A stretch of 64,000 nucleotides of DNA from the NCBI GenBank assembly GCA_016928835.1, contig JAFGJW010000015.1, positions 1 through 64,000 of the forward strand. Direction: 5' to 3'. A program made the translations under genes and the position numbers. Shown piece after piece: positions 52,865-60,970 of this stretch. The notes below the pieces were generated by a model. That model was not told the origin of the DNA. It saw only the letters and a list, made by a program, of their open reading frames with translations, and made no database searches. The stretch is from Candidatus Woesearchaeota archaeon (GTDB lineage: Archaea; Nanobdellota; Nanobdellia; Woesearchaeales; GW2011-AR15). Each line of letters starts with the position of its first letter. Positions within the stretch are counted from its first letter, which is position 1.

Positions 52865-54199
52865 ATGATAGAAATATGCACTGTTGGAGGATTTAATGAA
52901 GTCGGCAAGAATATGACTGCCATTAAATACAAAGAGGATGTTGTTCTTTTGGACATGGGTCTAGAGGTGGAGAAATATATCTCTGCACAAGATGAAGACG
53001 AAAATGGGCTCATTGATGTTAAGGAGCTGCTAAATCAGGGCGCTATACCAGACGAATCATTTATTAAGGATTGGAAGAAGCAAATAGTGGCAATTATACC
53101 AACCCATGCGCACCTTGATCATGTTGGTGCAATACCTTACATGGCACACAAATATGATTGCCCAATTATCGGTACCCCATACACAATTGAGGTATTGAAA
53201 GCTATAATTAAAGATAGAGAAGTCAAATTGAGGAACAGATTAATTACTCTTGGGAACAATGAGCACCACAAACTAACGTCAAATATTAAGATTGAATTCA
53301 TTAACACAACCCATTCCACACCGGACACGGTGATGGTGGCAGTCCACACGCCAGAGGGCGTAGTAATATATGCCAATGATTTTAAATTTGACAATTTCCC
53401 TGTGCTCGGAGAGAAGCCGAATTATCAGCGTCTTCAAGAACTTGGCAGGACAAACAAGGTAAGATTGTTAATCCTGGACTCCTTATATAGTGGGTTCGAA
53501 AGAAAAACTCCATCTGAAAGTATTGCCAAGGAAATGCTTAGGGACGTTATGCTTGGCATACCAAATAAAGATAAGGCTGTGATACTAACCACTTTCTCCA
53601 GTCACATTGCCAGACTTAAATCTATTGCGGAATTTGGCCAGAAAATGAACCGTAAAATAGTATTCTTGGGTAGAAGTTTGGCAAAGTATACCTATGCTGC
53701 AGAGGCGATTGGCTTAGTAAAGTTCTCAAACAAGATAGACATTTGCGGTTATAGTAGCCAGATTAAGAAAAAATTAAGAGAGATTGAGAAGCAGGGGAGA
53801 GACAAATATTTGATTGTTGCTACCGGACACCAAGGTGAACCAAATGCAGTCTTATCCAGGATAGCTAACAACAAACTGAAATTCCGATTGTTCCCAGAAG
53901 ACCACGTTATATTTTCCTGTTGTGTAATTCCCAATCCAATTAACATAGCTAACAGAGACATTCTTGAAAACAATTTGAAAAGCATGAAAGTAAGAATTTT
54001 CAAAGACATCCACCAGTCCGGCCATGCTTCAAGAGAAGACCATAGAGATTTTATTAACATGGTGAAGCCAGAGCAGATAATACCAGCTCACGGTGATATT
54101 TCAAAAACTAGCAACTTGATAAGTCTAGGGAGAGACATGGGTTATGAGCTTGGGAAGACGATACACCTAATGCAGGACGGACAGAGATTGAAAATATGA
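52865..54199 (+). CDS. rnj: Ribonuclease J (beta-CASP metallo-beta-lactamase)
   Basis: A 444-residue archaeal RNase J, a 5'-to-3' exoribonuclease. The metallo-beta-lactamase motif is THAHLDH at 80-86, with TTHSTPD and a later ANDFKFD. The beta-CASP domain shows ILTTFSSHIARLKSI, VATGHQGEPNAVLSRI and SGHASREDHRDF, then the closing PAHGD motif. Length is normal for aRNase J, and there is no C-terminal extension as in bacteria. It overlaps the glycosylase gene by four bases (ATGA). Confidence 0.95.
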   Translation: MIEICTVGGFNEVGKNMTAIKYKEDVVLLDMGLEVEKYISAQDEDENGLIDVKELLNQGAIPDESFIKDWKKQIVAIIPTHAHLDHVGAIPYMAHKYDCPIIGTPYTIEVLKAIIKDREVKLRNRLITLGNNEHHKLTSNIKIEFINTTHSTPDTVMVAVHTPEGVVIYANDFKFDNFPVLGEKPNYQRLQELGRTNKVRLLILDSLYSGFERKTPSESIAKEMLRDVMLGIPNKDKAVILTTFSSHIARLKSIAEFGQKMNRKIVFLGRSLAKYTYAAEAIGLVKFSNKIDICGYSSQIKKKLREIEKQGRDKYLIVATGHQGEPNAVLSRIANNKLKFRLFPEDHVIFSCCVIPNPINIANRDILENNLKSMKVRIFKDIHQSGHASREDHRDFINMVKPEQIIPAHGDISKTSNLISLGRDMGYELGKTIHLMQDGQRLKI

Positions 54200-54525
54200 G
54201 GATCTGGGACATAGCACCTTCTAAGTTATGCAGAAATCATTTGTTAGGAGAACACAGAGAACTGCATGCTGTCTGGAATATAATAACAAAAAATAAAAAA
54301 GGCTACTCAAATCATCCGGAAACAATAAGGTGGGGAGGAAAACTCAAGGCACTCTACAAAAGGCATCAGCTTCTTGTTGAGGAAATGGAGTGGAGAGGAT
54401 ATAAGCATAAGAGTGACTTGGATATAAAACTAGCAACGGGGAACAAAGAACAAAGTAGATATGTTAACTCTCCTGAGGAACAGCTTAGAATTTTAAGGAA
54501 AAAGGGCTGCGGATGCAATTTCTAG
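54196..54525 (+). CDS. Pyrimidine-dimer DNA glycosylase (T4 endonuclease V type)
   Basis: A 109-residue protein: MRIWDIAPSKLCRNHLLGEHRELHAVWNI, then GYSNHPETIRWGGKLKALYKRHQLLVEEMEWRGYKHKS. The GEHREL segment matches the catalytic-acid region of T4 DenV (AEYREL), and the basic helix after it suits DNA binding. DenV-type enzymes nick DNA at UV dimers. The initiator Met gives way to R rather than Thr2 of T4, whose alpha-amine is the nucleophile, so processing would expose Arg2. Four-base overlap with RNase J. The family call is good; activity on dimers is inferred. Confidence 0.82.
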   Translation: MRIWDIAPSKLCRNHLLGEHRELHAVWNIITKNKKGYSNHPETIRWGGKLKALYKRHQLLVEEMEWRGYKHKSDLDIKLATGNKEQSRYVNSPEEQLRILRKKGCGCNF

Positions 54526-54540
54526 GCAAGAACATAATAA

Positions 54541-54552
54541 AATTTATAAATA
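54541..54552 (+). promoter_or_regulatory. TATA box of the 5S rRNA gene
   Basis: AATTTATAAATA about 22-32 bases before the 5S 5' end. Confidence 0.6.
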
Positions 54553-54572
54553 GAATACAGTTCCATAGAGGC

Positions 54573-54688
54573 TAGGACGGCCACAGTGGTCGGGTTCCAC
54601 CTCTTCCCATTTCGAACAGAGAAGTTAAACCGATCGACGTATCCGGGTGTACTGTGCTCCGCACGGGAAATCGGATTCGCTGTCCATC
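54573..54688 (+). rRNA. rrf: 5S ribosomal RNA, unlinked
   Basis: About 116 bases. The ends pair as GGACGGC/GCTGTCC (helix I). Internal landmarks are CACAGTGGTCGGGTTCCACC, CCCATTTCGAACAGAGAAGTTAA (loop B/C region) and CCGATCGACGTATCCGGGTG. No 16S or 23S gene is nearby, so the gene is isolated, as in many DPANN genomes. Exact termini are uncertain by one or two bases. Its 3' end touches the stop codon of the convergent NEMF-like gene. Confidence 0.9.
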
Positions 54689-55792
54689 TTATAATTCTAA
54701 TACAATCTTTCCTTCCTTCTCATTAATTTCTTTTATACTTCTATGCTGCTTGATTTTTTCTTTAATTTCTTTCCATGAATATTTTTCCCTTGCTTTTTTC
54801 AATGCTGAAAGTATTTCCTCTATTTGTTTATAATTTTCATATATAGCTTCTCCTTTTTTCTGGCTCTCTTCATATGCTCTTTTTAGTCCTTCTATCTGGT
54901 TTTTCTGGTTTTGTATTATTGATTCTGCATTTTTGATTTGTTTCTCATATCTGCTTTCTTGTCTTTTCCTCTTTTCTGTTGTTGATTTTTTTGTCAGGAA
55001 AGAGTCCAGCGCATTATTAAAGGAATTAAAGCTTTTCTTTTCAATATCCTTGTATTTAAATAATTCAAAGGGAGTGATGTCAGTTTCTTTATATAATGTG
55101 GCCCTGATCTTTTCATTTTTTATCTTTTCAATACTTTCATATAATCTTCTAATTTCCAAACCAGATAATCTCTTTTTTTCCTTATTAATATCTGATACTG
55201 AAAGCAATTCCTCTGCATAAGTGCCGCCCAAACTTAAATCGACTGCCAGTGTCTTTACTATGGATTCTTTTTTAGAGTCCTTAATTATCTTCTTCAAGTC
55301 TTCTGCTGTAATTGTCAATAGATTATTCTCCTTTTTTGGGTATTCATATTTTATGCCCCCGCGTATTGTACGCTGTCCCCATTTGTGATAGTCGAGTGCA
55401 ACAACAATAGAGTAATCTTCCCTGCAAAGTATAATATTTCCTTTGCTAAATAACTCCACTATCAAAATATAATTTGTTTCCTTATGCTCAAAATAAAACT
55501 CGAGAATCCTTTCAAAATTGTTTTGTTGGACTTCTCTTAATCTAGATTTGCCTAAATACTTCCTAAGAACCATGCAGAACTTGCTTGGCTCTGGAAATTC
55601 ATCTTTGTTTTTTGTTAAAAAAATGAAATTTGGTAATAAAATCTTCAACAATTTTTTGCCTTCGGCAGGCATATGAAACTGCAATAAGAAAATGTTTTCC
55701 TTGTGATAGATCTTATCTAGCTTTCCGTTGACTAAGTTTCCGAATTCCTCTAGTAAAAAATGCAAGTCTAGTGCGCTAAGTTCTGATTTCAT
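54689..55792 (-). CDS. NEMF/RqcH-type protein lacking the C-terminal NFACT-R domain
   Basis: A 367-residue protein of the fibronectin-binding/NFACT-N family (Rqc2/NEMF/RqcH), which binds stalled 50S subunits and adds C-terminal Ala tails. Residues 1-270 are NFACT-N: LHFLLEEFGNLVNGKLDKIYHKEN, CMVLRKYLGKSRLREVQQNNFERILEF. The tRNA-contacting Asp-Arg of the family reads Glu-Arg here. Residues 270-345 are a coiled coil. The chain stops after EGKIVLEL, just where the NFACT-R domain normally begins, so it is about 200 residues shorter than typical. The stop is adjacent to the 5S rRNA 3' end. Confidence 0.85.
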   Translation of the reverse strand: MKSELSALDLHFLLEEFGNLVNGKLDKIYHKENIFLLQFHMPAEGKKLLKILLPNFIFLTKNKDEFPEPSKFCMVLRKYLGKSRLREVQQNNFERILEFYFEHKETNYILIVELFSKGNIILCREDYSIVVALDYHKWGQRTIRGGIKYEYPKKENNLLTITAEDLKKIIKDSKKESIVKTLAVDLSLGGTYAEELLSVSDINKEKKRLSGLEIRRLYESIEKIKNEKIRATLYKETDITPFELFKYKDIEKKSFNSFNNALDSFLTKKSTTEKRKRQESRYEKQIKNAESIIQNQKNQIEGLKRAYEESQKKGEAIYENYKQIEEILSALKKAREKYSWKEIKEKIKQHRSIKEINEKEGKIVLEL

Positions 55793-55854
55793 AGTATTGT
55801 AAAAGAAGTCTCATATTTAAGAATTTATCCAATTGATTTCCAGTAAACACAATA

Positions 55855-57108
55855 TTAAGACGGCTCCTCGGCAGGCAATATGTCATAAGGAACAATCAGC
55901 AGAAGATCTTTGGGATTTTCTTTATTTTGAAGAGCTAGAATGTGTTTATCAACAATCCATTGAAAGTAATAGTTTTTCTGCTTTTCAATAATCTTCTCGC
56001 TCTCAAGTTGATTCTTGATTCCTTGAGCAATCAGGCCGTAGCCTTCTGGTGTGAAATGAAAATAGCTCCTGTTGCGGTAGTCTGTTGCAATGAAATTCTC
56101 TTTTCTGAATATTTCATTTGAGCTAATAAAAGAAATCTTTTTAGAAATCAACATCTCCTTCAACTCACTGATTGCCCACAGCTCTGTTTCCGTATTCTGA
56201 TGATCATTGCCAGCTTCTATGATAAGGACAAGGAAATTGGTGCCTTGTTTTTCTGATGTTTGCTTAACTTCATCTAGCATTAAATCAAGTAGCTCTAAAC
56301 CATGCTGATAGGCACCTCTTTTTATCCCTGAGAGAGATCTTATCCTATAGATGATATGCTTGAAGAAATAGCTTTCAAGCTTTGGTTCTTCATATGATTC
56401 AAGTGTTTCGCCCGCAGTTGGCGGGGGTAGATTAAGGATTTTGAGTTTATCTACTTCTCTCACAAAGTTTGGTTTGTAAATACAAGGAACTGCCCGGGCA
56501 ATGTCATCAATGTAAATAGCCATAATAAAAACATCTGGTTCATATGTTAATATTTCATATTTCCAGCGCAAGTACATTGTGTCAATGCCTATGCCAGATA
56601 TCCCAAAATTAAGTACCTCTGAATTTGGAATCATCTCCTGGAGCAGAGCGCCATAGGTAAACATATAAGGCATTTTTGTACCCCATGTGAAAGAATCTCC
56701 CATAACAGCTATACGGAGCTTATTTGGGTCTTTTTCATACTTGTAGTCAACCAGCCCCAGCATATGTTGTGAATTAGTGTTAATATCATACAATAAACCA
56801 GCTGCTTGTGTGCCATTCGGAAGTGTTAGGTTAAAATATTTATTTATCGTAAGATTGGCAATGGGCCTTATGCCGCTGTAATTACAGTACTCCAAATATT
56901 CTTCTCCTCCTGGATGAGATACCCAAAGACTATTGTTTTTTGAAATTTCTCTAAAATATGTCCTGGTGCATATTTCTTCTTCTGAGGCTCCAGGCACTTT
57001 GTCTGTGAGACCATAGTATACTCTAAAGATAGTTTCAGCAATAATAAGCGATAAAACAATAGCTAGGATAAGCAATATTATGTTTTCTCTTCCAACTCTT
57101 TTTCTCAT
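55855..57108 (-). CDS. Membrane-anchored SGNH hydrolase
   Basis: A 417-residue protein with an N-terminal helix (about 10-27) and an extracytoplasmic SGNH domain: VMGDSFTWGTKMP (catalytic Ser in block I), GISGIGIDTMYLR (Gly/Asn block), MAIYIDDIAR, and SYFHFTPEGYGLIA with the Asp/His block V (His in FHFTPEG). The family includes esterases and O-acetyl transferases/deacylases acting on glycans. With the helix before it, the enzyme faces outward and could edit acyl groups on surface glycans. No operon partner is obvious. Confidence 0.85.
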   Translation of the reverse strand: MRKRVGRENIILLILAIVLSLIIAETIFRVYYGLTDKVPGASEEEICTRTYFREISKNNSLWVSHPGGEEYLEYCNYSGIRPIANLTINKYFNLTLPNGTQAAGLLYDINTNSQHMLGLVDYKYEKDPNKLRIAVMGDSFTWGTKMPYMFTYGALLQEMIPNSEVLNFGISGIGIDTMYLRWKYEILTYEPDVFIMAIYIDDIARAVPCIYKPNFVREVDKLKILNLPPPTAGETLESYEEPKLESYFFKHIIYRIRSLSGIKRGAYQHGLELLDLMLDEVKQTSEKQGTNFLVLIIEAGNDHQNTETELWAISELKEMLISKKISFISSNEIFRKENFIATDYRNRSYFHFTPEGYGLIAQGIKNQLESEKIIEKQKNYYFQWIVDKHILALQNKENPKDLLLIVPYDILPAEEPS

Positions 57109-57225
57109 TCAACTTGCTAAAGCAGGATAATATTTAATTATTTGGGTTGAGAGTGTCAACTTTTGAGAGATTGATGGAATTACAGCTCTTTAATTCTTAT
57201 CCATTGTATTGGGAGTAGCAAGAAT

Positions 57226-58971
57226 TTATTTTACAGTTACACTTTTAGCTAAATTTCTTGGTTTATCAATTGGTAATCCCTTTTCTAAAGCAATATAATA
57301 AGTTAATAACTGTCCAAATATTGCTGCAAGAATTCCGAATTTGCCGTCATTGCTAGTGTTTATTTTTATATCCCCATCGAACTCATTCGTTATTTTAATT
57401 ATCCTGGCCCCTCTTGCTTCTACTTCTTTTGTGTTAGAGAGCATATCATAATCTTTATTGCTTATCAAGCTTATAACAGGCGTTCCGTCCTCAATCAATG
57501 CAATTGTCCCGTGCTTTAACTCGCCGCCCATCATACCCTCTGCATGGATATAAGAGATTTCCTTGATTTTTAATGCAACCTCTCTTGCAACAGGGTAGCT
57601 TAAACCTCTGCCCAGAACATATATGTCTCTCTTTCTATGAATCTCTTTTGCCAATTTTGATATTTTTTCTTCACTTTTCAACATTCCATAGATTCTTTCT
57701 GGAAGGTTATCCAAATTAATTTTGAAACCAAATTCTTTAGCAATTGCCAACAACAGTGTAACCTGGTTAACAAAGGACTTTGTAGCTGCGACACAGATTT
57801 CCTGACCTGCCAAGATATTTAGTGATATTTTAGACATTCTCTGAATAGTTGAATAAGGCACATTCACAATTGAAGCAATCTTTCCATCTTTTTCTTTGAC
57901 ATATTTCAAAGCATCAATAACATCCATTGTTTCTCCTGACTGTGTGATTGCAATAACCAACGTATCTTTATCCACCGAAGCAAAATGCCTGAACTCAGAA
58001 GCGATTAATGTTTGTGCTTCTATTCCGCATTTATGCAGATAATAAACACCAAGCAAAGAGGCATGATAGCTTGTGCCTGCTGCAGTAAACACAATCTTTT
58101 TTGATTTTTTGATTAAATCAATAAATTTCTTGAAATGATCTTTTTGTTCTGTCTTCAATGAGAATAGTAATCTTTTTACAACAGCTGGCTCTTCCTTTAT
58201 CTCTTTAATCATATAATGCTTGTATTTCTTTTTTTCAGATTCTTCCTGCTCCCACTTGAATTCCTGAATGGTCTTTAATATTTCTTTACCTTCTTTATTA
58301 AAGAACCCATACTTCTCTTTTTCAACTATTGCGAACTCATCATTCTCGAAGAATATTGCTTTATTTGTTAAATCAGAAAATGCATAGATATCTGATGCCA
58401 GGATATTTTTATCATTACAAATACCTAATACAAGAGGAGAATCTCTTCTCAATGCGTAAATCCTGTCCTCATCCTTTTTCAAAATTAAGACAGCAAAAGT
58501 ACCTTTTATCTCTCGTAAAAAATCAACGCAAATCTCTCTCATAGACTTTGACGCAAGCTTTTCTTCAAAATAATGCGCAATAACCTCAGAATCAGTCTCG
58601 CTGGAAAATTTATGACCTTTTTTAACTAAATCCTGTTTTAATTCTTCAAAGTTATCGATTATACCATTATGTACAATAGTAATCATCTTGTCACAAGATT
58701 GATGCGGATGAGCATTATTGTCTGTCACACCGCCGCAAGTGGCCCAACGAGAATGGGCAAGACCAGCGTTCCCTATTAATTTTGGAAAATTTAGCTGCTT
58801 GTTTACTTCATCAACTTTTCCTGCTGCCTTTTTTACATCTATTGCTCCATTATCTAATGCGGCCATTCCTACAGAATCATAACCACGATATTCAAGCCTT
58901 TTTATGCCCTTTAACAGAATTCCACCAAGTTCATTTCGTTTTGAACCAATAATACCAAATATGCCGCACAT
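57226..58971 (-). CDS. glmS: Glucosamine-6-phosphate synthase (isomerising)
   Basis: A 581-residue enzyme from the ATG at 58971, with MCGIFGIIG and Cys2 as the glutaminase nucleophile; the ORF extends six codons upstream to a poorer start. It follows GCGGAGGAAG. N-terminal glutaminase domain (1-225: SRWATCGGVTDNNAHPHQS, NGIIDNFEEL), two SIS domains (about 270-570: TAAGTSYHASLLG, ITQSGETMDVIDAL, AEGMMGGELKHGTIALI) and the C-terminal LAKSVTVK. It makes glucosamine-6-phosphate from fructose-6-phosphate and glutamine. It sits with glmM and a glmU-like gene. Confidence 0.96.
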   Translation of the reverse strand: MCGIFGIIGSKRNELGGILLKGIKRLEYRGYDSVGMAALDNGAIDVKKAAGKVDEVNKQLNFPKLIGNAGLAHSRWATCGGVTDNNAHPHQSCDKMITIVHNGIIDNFEELKQDLVKKGHKFSSETDSEVIAHYFEEKLASKSMREICVDFLREIKGTFAVLILKKDEDRIYALRRDSPLVLGICNDKNILASDIYAFSDLTNKAIFFENDEFAIVEKEKYGFFNKEGKEILKTIQEFKWEQEESEKKKYKHYMIKEIKEEPAVVKRLLFSLKTEQKDHFKKFIDLIKKSKKIVFTAAGTSYHASLLGVYYLHKCGIEAQTLIASEFRHFASVDKDTLVIAITQSGETMDVIDALKYVKEKDGKIASIVNVPYSTIQRMSKISLNILAGQEICVAATKSFVNQVTLLLAIAKEFGFKINLDNLPERIYGMLKSEEKISKLAKEIHRKRDIYVLGRGLSYPVAREVALKIKEISYIHAEGMMGGELKHGTIALIEDGTPVISLISNKDYDMLSNTKEVEARGARIIKITNEFDGDIKINTSNDGKFGILAAIFGQLLTYYIALEKGLPIDKPRNLAKSVTVK

Positions 58972-59012
58972 AATTATCTTCCTCCGCATTTATTTAAAAG
59001 TATGCATACCAC

Positions 59013-60200
59013 CTACACCATGTCTTTTTTAACTACTTCACTGGGAGGGGTACTTTGATTGGGCCAGATCTTTCTCCCAGGATAAATGGAAGTATTAATG
59101 CCGGTATGAACATTGTCGCCAATAATTGCTCCGAGTTTTCTCCTGCCCGTATCAATAAGCTTTCCTTTGACCATTGATTTAATATTGCCATTATCATGCC
59201 TCAGATTGGCGGTTATAGTGCCTGCACCAAGGTTAACATCTGAGCCGATTACAGAATCGCCAACATAACTAAGATGAGGTATTTTTGAGTTATCCATAAT
59301 AATCGAGTTTTTTATCTCAACTGCCTGCCCTATATGACATCTTTCACCTATAGTTGTATTTCCTCTTATATAGCAGTTCGGACCAATTTTGCAGAAATCT
59401 CCTATAATAACATTCCCTTCGATATAAACACCGTTCAATAGCTCGCTCCCTTCTCCAAGCACCAAGTTGCCATCAATAGTCACATTAGTTCCAATCTTTC
59501 CGTAGAGCTCAGATTCAGTAATGTGGTGAAGTAGGTGGCTGTTAGCATCAAGAAGATCCCAGGGATAAACAATTGGCATCCAGTAGCTCATTACTTTTTC
59601 AAAAGACATCTCAGTGCCCTGATCTATTAATTCATTTATTAAAGAAGGCAGTTCGAATTCTGCTCTTTGTGATTTTGAGAGTTTTAGGTTAAAAATATCT
59701 GGTCCCAATACATACAATCCTGTGGCAGCCAAATTAGAAACTTGTTTAGTGGGCTTTTCCACTATCTCTTTCACAAGCTTACCATCTATTTTGCAGACCC
59801 CAAAATTTGATGGATTATCCACTTCCTTAACAAGGACACAATACTTTTTTTTAGCTGCTCTCTGTATATCCTCTGCACAATATAAATCATCTCCATTAAG
59901 CACTAGAAAGGTGCCTTTGACAATATGTTTTGTCAGACGGAGAGCCTGTGCAGTACCTTCTTGTTTCTTTTGCTCAACATATTTTACTTTCAATTTGTTG
60001 TATTTATTCCCAATTTTTTTGAATATCTGTTCTTTGAAGTATCCAACAACGATAATCACTTCGTCAACAATCCCATTTAGTTGCTCAAGGTTATGCTCTA
60101 ATAGGGTTTTACCAGCCACAGTGAGTAGTGGCTTTGGCCTTGTTAGAGTCAGTGGATAAGTTCTAGTTGATTTACCTGCTGCAAGTATTATTGCCTGCAT
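59013..60200 (-). CDS. GlmU-like bifunctional sugar-1-phosphate nucleotidyltransferase / acyltransferase
   Basis: A 395-residue protein from the ATG at 60200 (MQAIILAAGKSTRTYPLTLTRPKPLL), preceded by GGAGGTAAAA. Residues 1-230 form the nucleotidyltransferase with the LAAGxSTR motif and VLNGDDLY. From about 240 a left-handed beta-helix of hexapeptide repeats (EGNVIIGDFCKIGPNCYIRG) ends with NLGAGTITANLRHDNG and VHTGINTSIYPG. This is the archaeal bifunctional type (ST0452-like) that can form UDP-GlcNAc and acetylate GlcN-1-P. Its 5' end overlaps the IMPase 3' end by 29 bases. Confidence 0.9.
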   Translation of the reverse strand: MQAIILAAGKSTRTYPLTLTRPKPLLTVAGKTLLEHNLEQLNGIVDEVIIVVGYFKEQIFKKIGNKYNKLKVKYVEQKKQEGTAQALRLTKHIVKGTFLVLNGDDLYCAEDIQRAAKKKYCVLVKEVDNPSNFGVCKIDGKLVKEIVEKPTKQVSNLAATGLYVLGPDIFNLKLSKSQRAEFELPSLINELIDQGTEMSFEKVMSYWMPIVYPWDLLDANSHLLHHITESELYGKIGTNVTIDGNLVLGEGSELLNGVYIEGNVIIGDFCKIGPNCYIRGNTTIGERCHIGQAVEIKNSIIMDNSKIPHLSYVGDSVIGSDVNLGAGTITANLRHDNGNIKSMVKGKLIDTGRRKLGAIIGDNVHTGINTSIYPGRKIWPNQSTPPSEVVKKDMV

Positions 60201-60960
60201 TTTTACCTCCAATTATTTTTAACAGTCCCTCGTGGATATGGCTATTTGTGGCAACAATTTTTGTGTAGTCCAATTTTAATTTGTCTCCGTTGAAATCTGT
60301 AACTTGGCCACCTGCCTCTTTAACAATCAATATGCCGGCAGCCACATCCCACGGCCTAACACACAATTCCCAATATGCATCTAATCTACCACACGCAACA
60401 TAACACATATCCAGGGCAGCAGCTCCGTCCCTGCGGAGTCCTTGGACACAAACAGCAATCCTCTCAAATGCCATTAAATTGTTTTCTGGATTACTGTGCT
60501 TATTATATGGAAAGCCTGTAGCAATCATGCTATATTTAAGGCTCTTTGTTTCAGAAACAGTTATCTTTTTATTATTAAGAAAAGCTCCTTCTCCCTTTTG
60601 AGCATGAAAAAGCTCTTTGCTTAAAGGGTTATATACTATCCCAAGCATTATCTCATGCCTTTTTCTTAAAGCAACTGATATACAAAAAAAGGGATATCTA
60701 TGTGAGAAATTAGTTGTACCGTCCAGCGGATCAATTATCCAGGTATAATCGGAATTTTTATCAATAGGGCTGCTTTCCTCAGCCAAAATATTATGCTTTG
60801 GAAAGCTTGAATGAATAATTTCAATGATTTTCTCCTGAGACTCTCTGTCTGCTTCAGTTACAACATCAAATTCGCCTTTATACTCGATTTTTTCTAGTCT
60901 GCCAAAATATTTTAACACAATTTTGCCCGCTTCTCTTGCAGCACTGAGTGCAATATCCAT
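60172..60960 (-). CDS. Inositol-monophosphatase-family phosphatase
   Basis: A 262-residue protein from the ATG at 60960 (MDIALSAAREAGKIVLKYFG). The family metal motifs are DVVTEADRESQE, AEESSP, IIDPLDGTTNFSHRYPFF (first and second metals) and CVRPWDVAAGILIVKEAGG. In archaea such enzymes act on inositol-1-phosphate or fructose-1,6-bisphosphate. The location between glmM and glmU, overlapping the latter, suggests a sugar-phosphate step there, perhaps FBPase supplying fructose-6-phosphate to GlmS. That role is inference. Confidence 0.9.
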   Translation of the reverse strand: MDIALSAAREAGKIVLKYFGRLEKIEYKGEFDVVTEADRESQEKIIEIIHSSFPKHNILAEESSPIDKNSDYTWIIDPLDGTTNFSHRYPFFCISVALRKRHEIMLGIVYNPLSKELFHAQKGEGAFLNNKKITVSETKSLKYSMIATGFPYNKHSNPENNLMAFERIAVCVQGLRRDGAAALDMCYVACGRLDAYWELCVRPWDVAAGILIVKEAGGQVTDFNGDKLKLDYTKIVATNSHIHEGLLKIIGGKNAGNNTCSR

Positions 60961-60970
60961 AAAATTCAAA

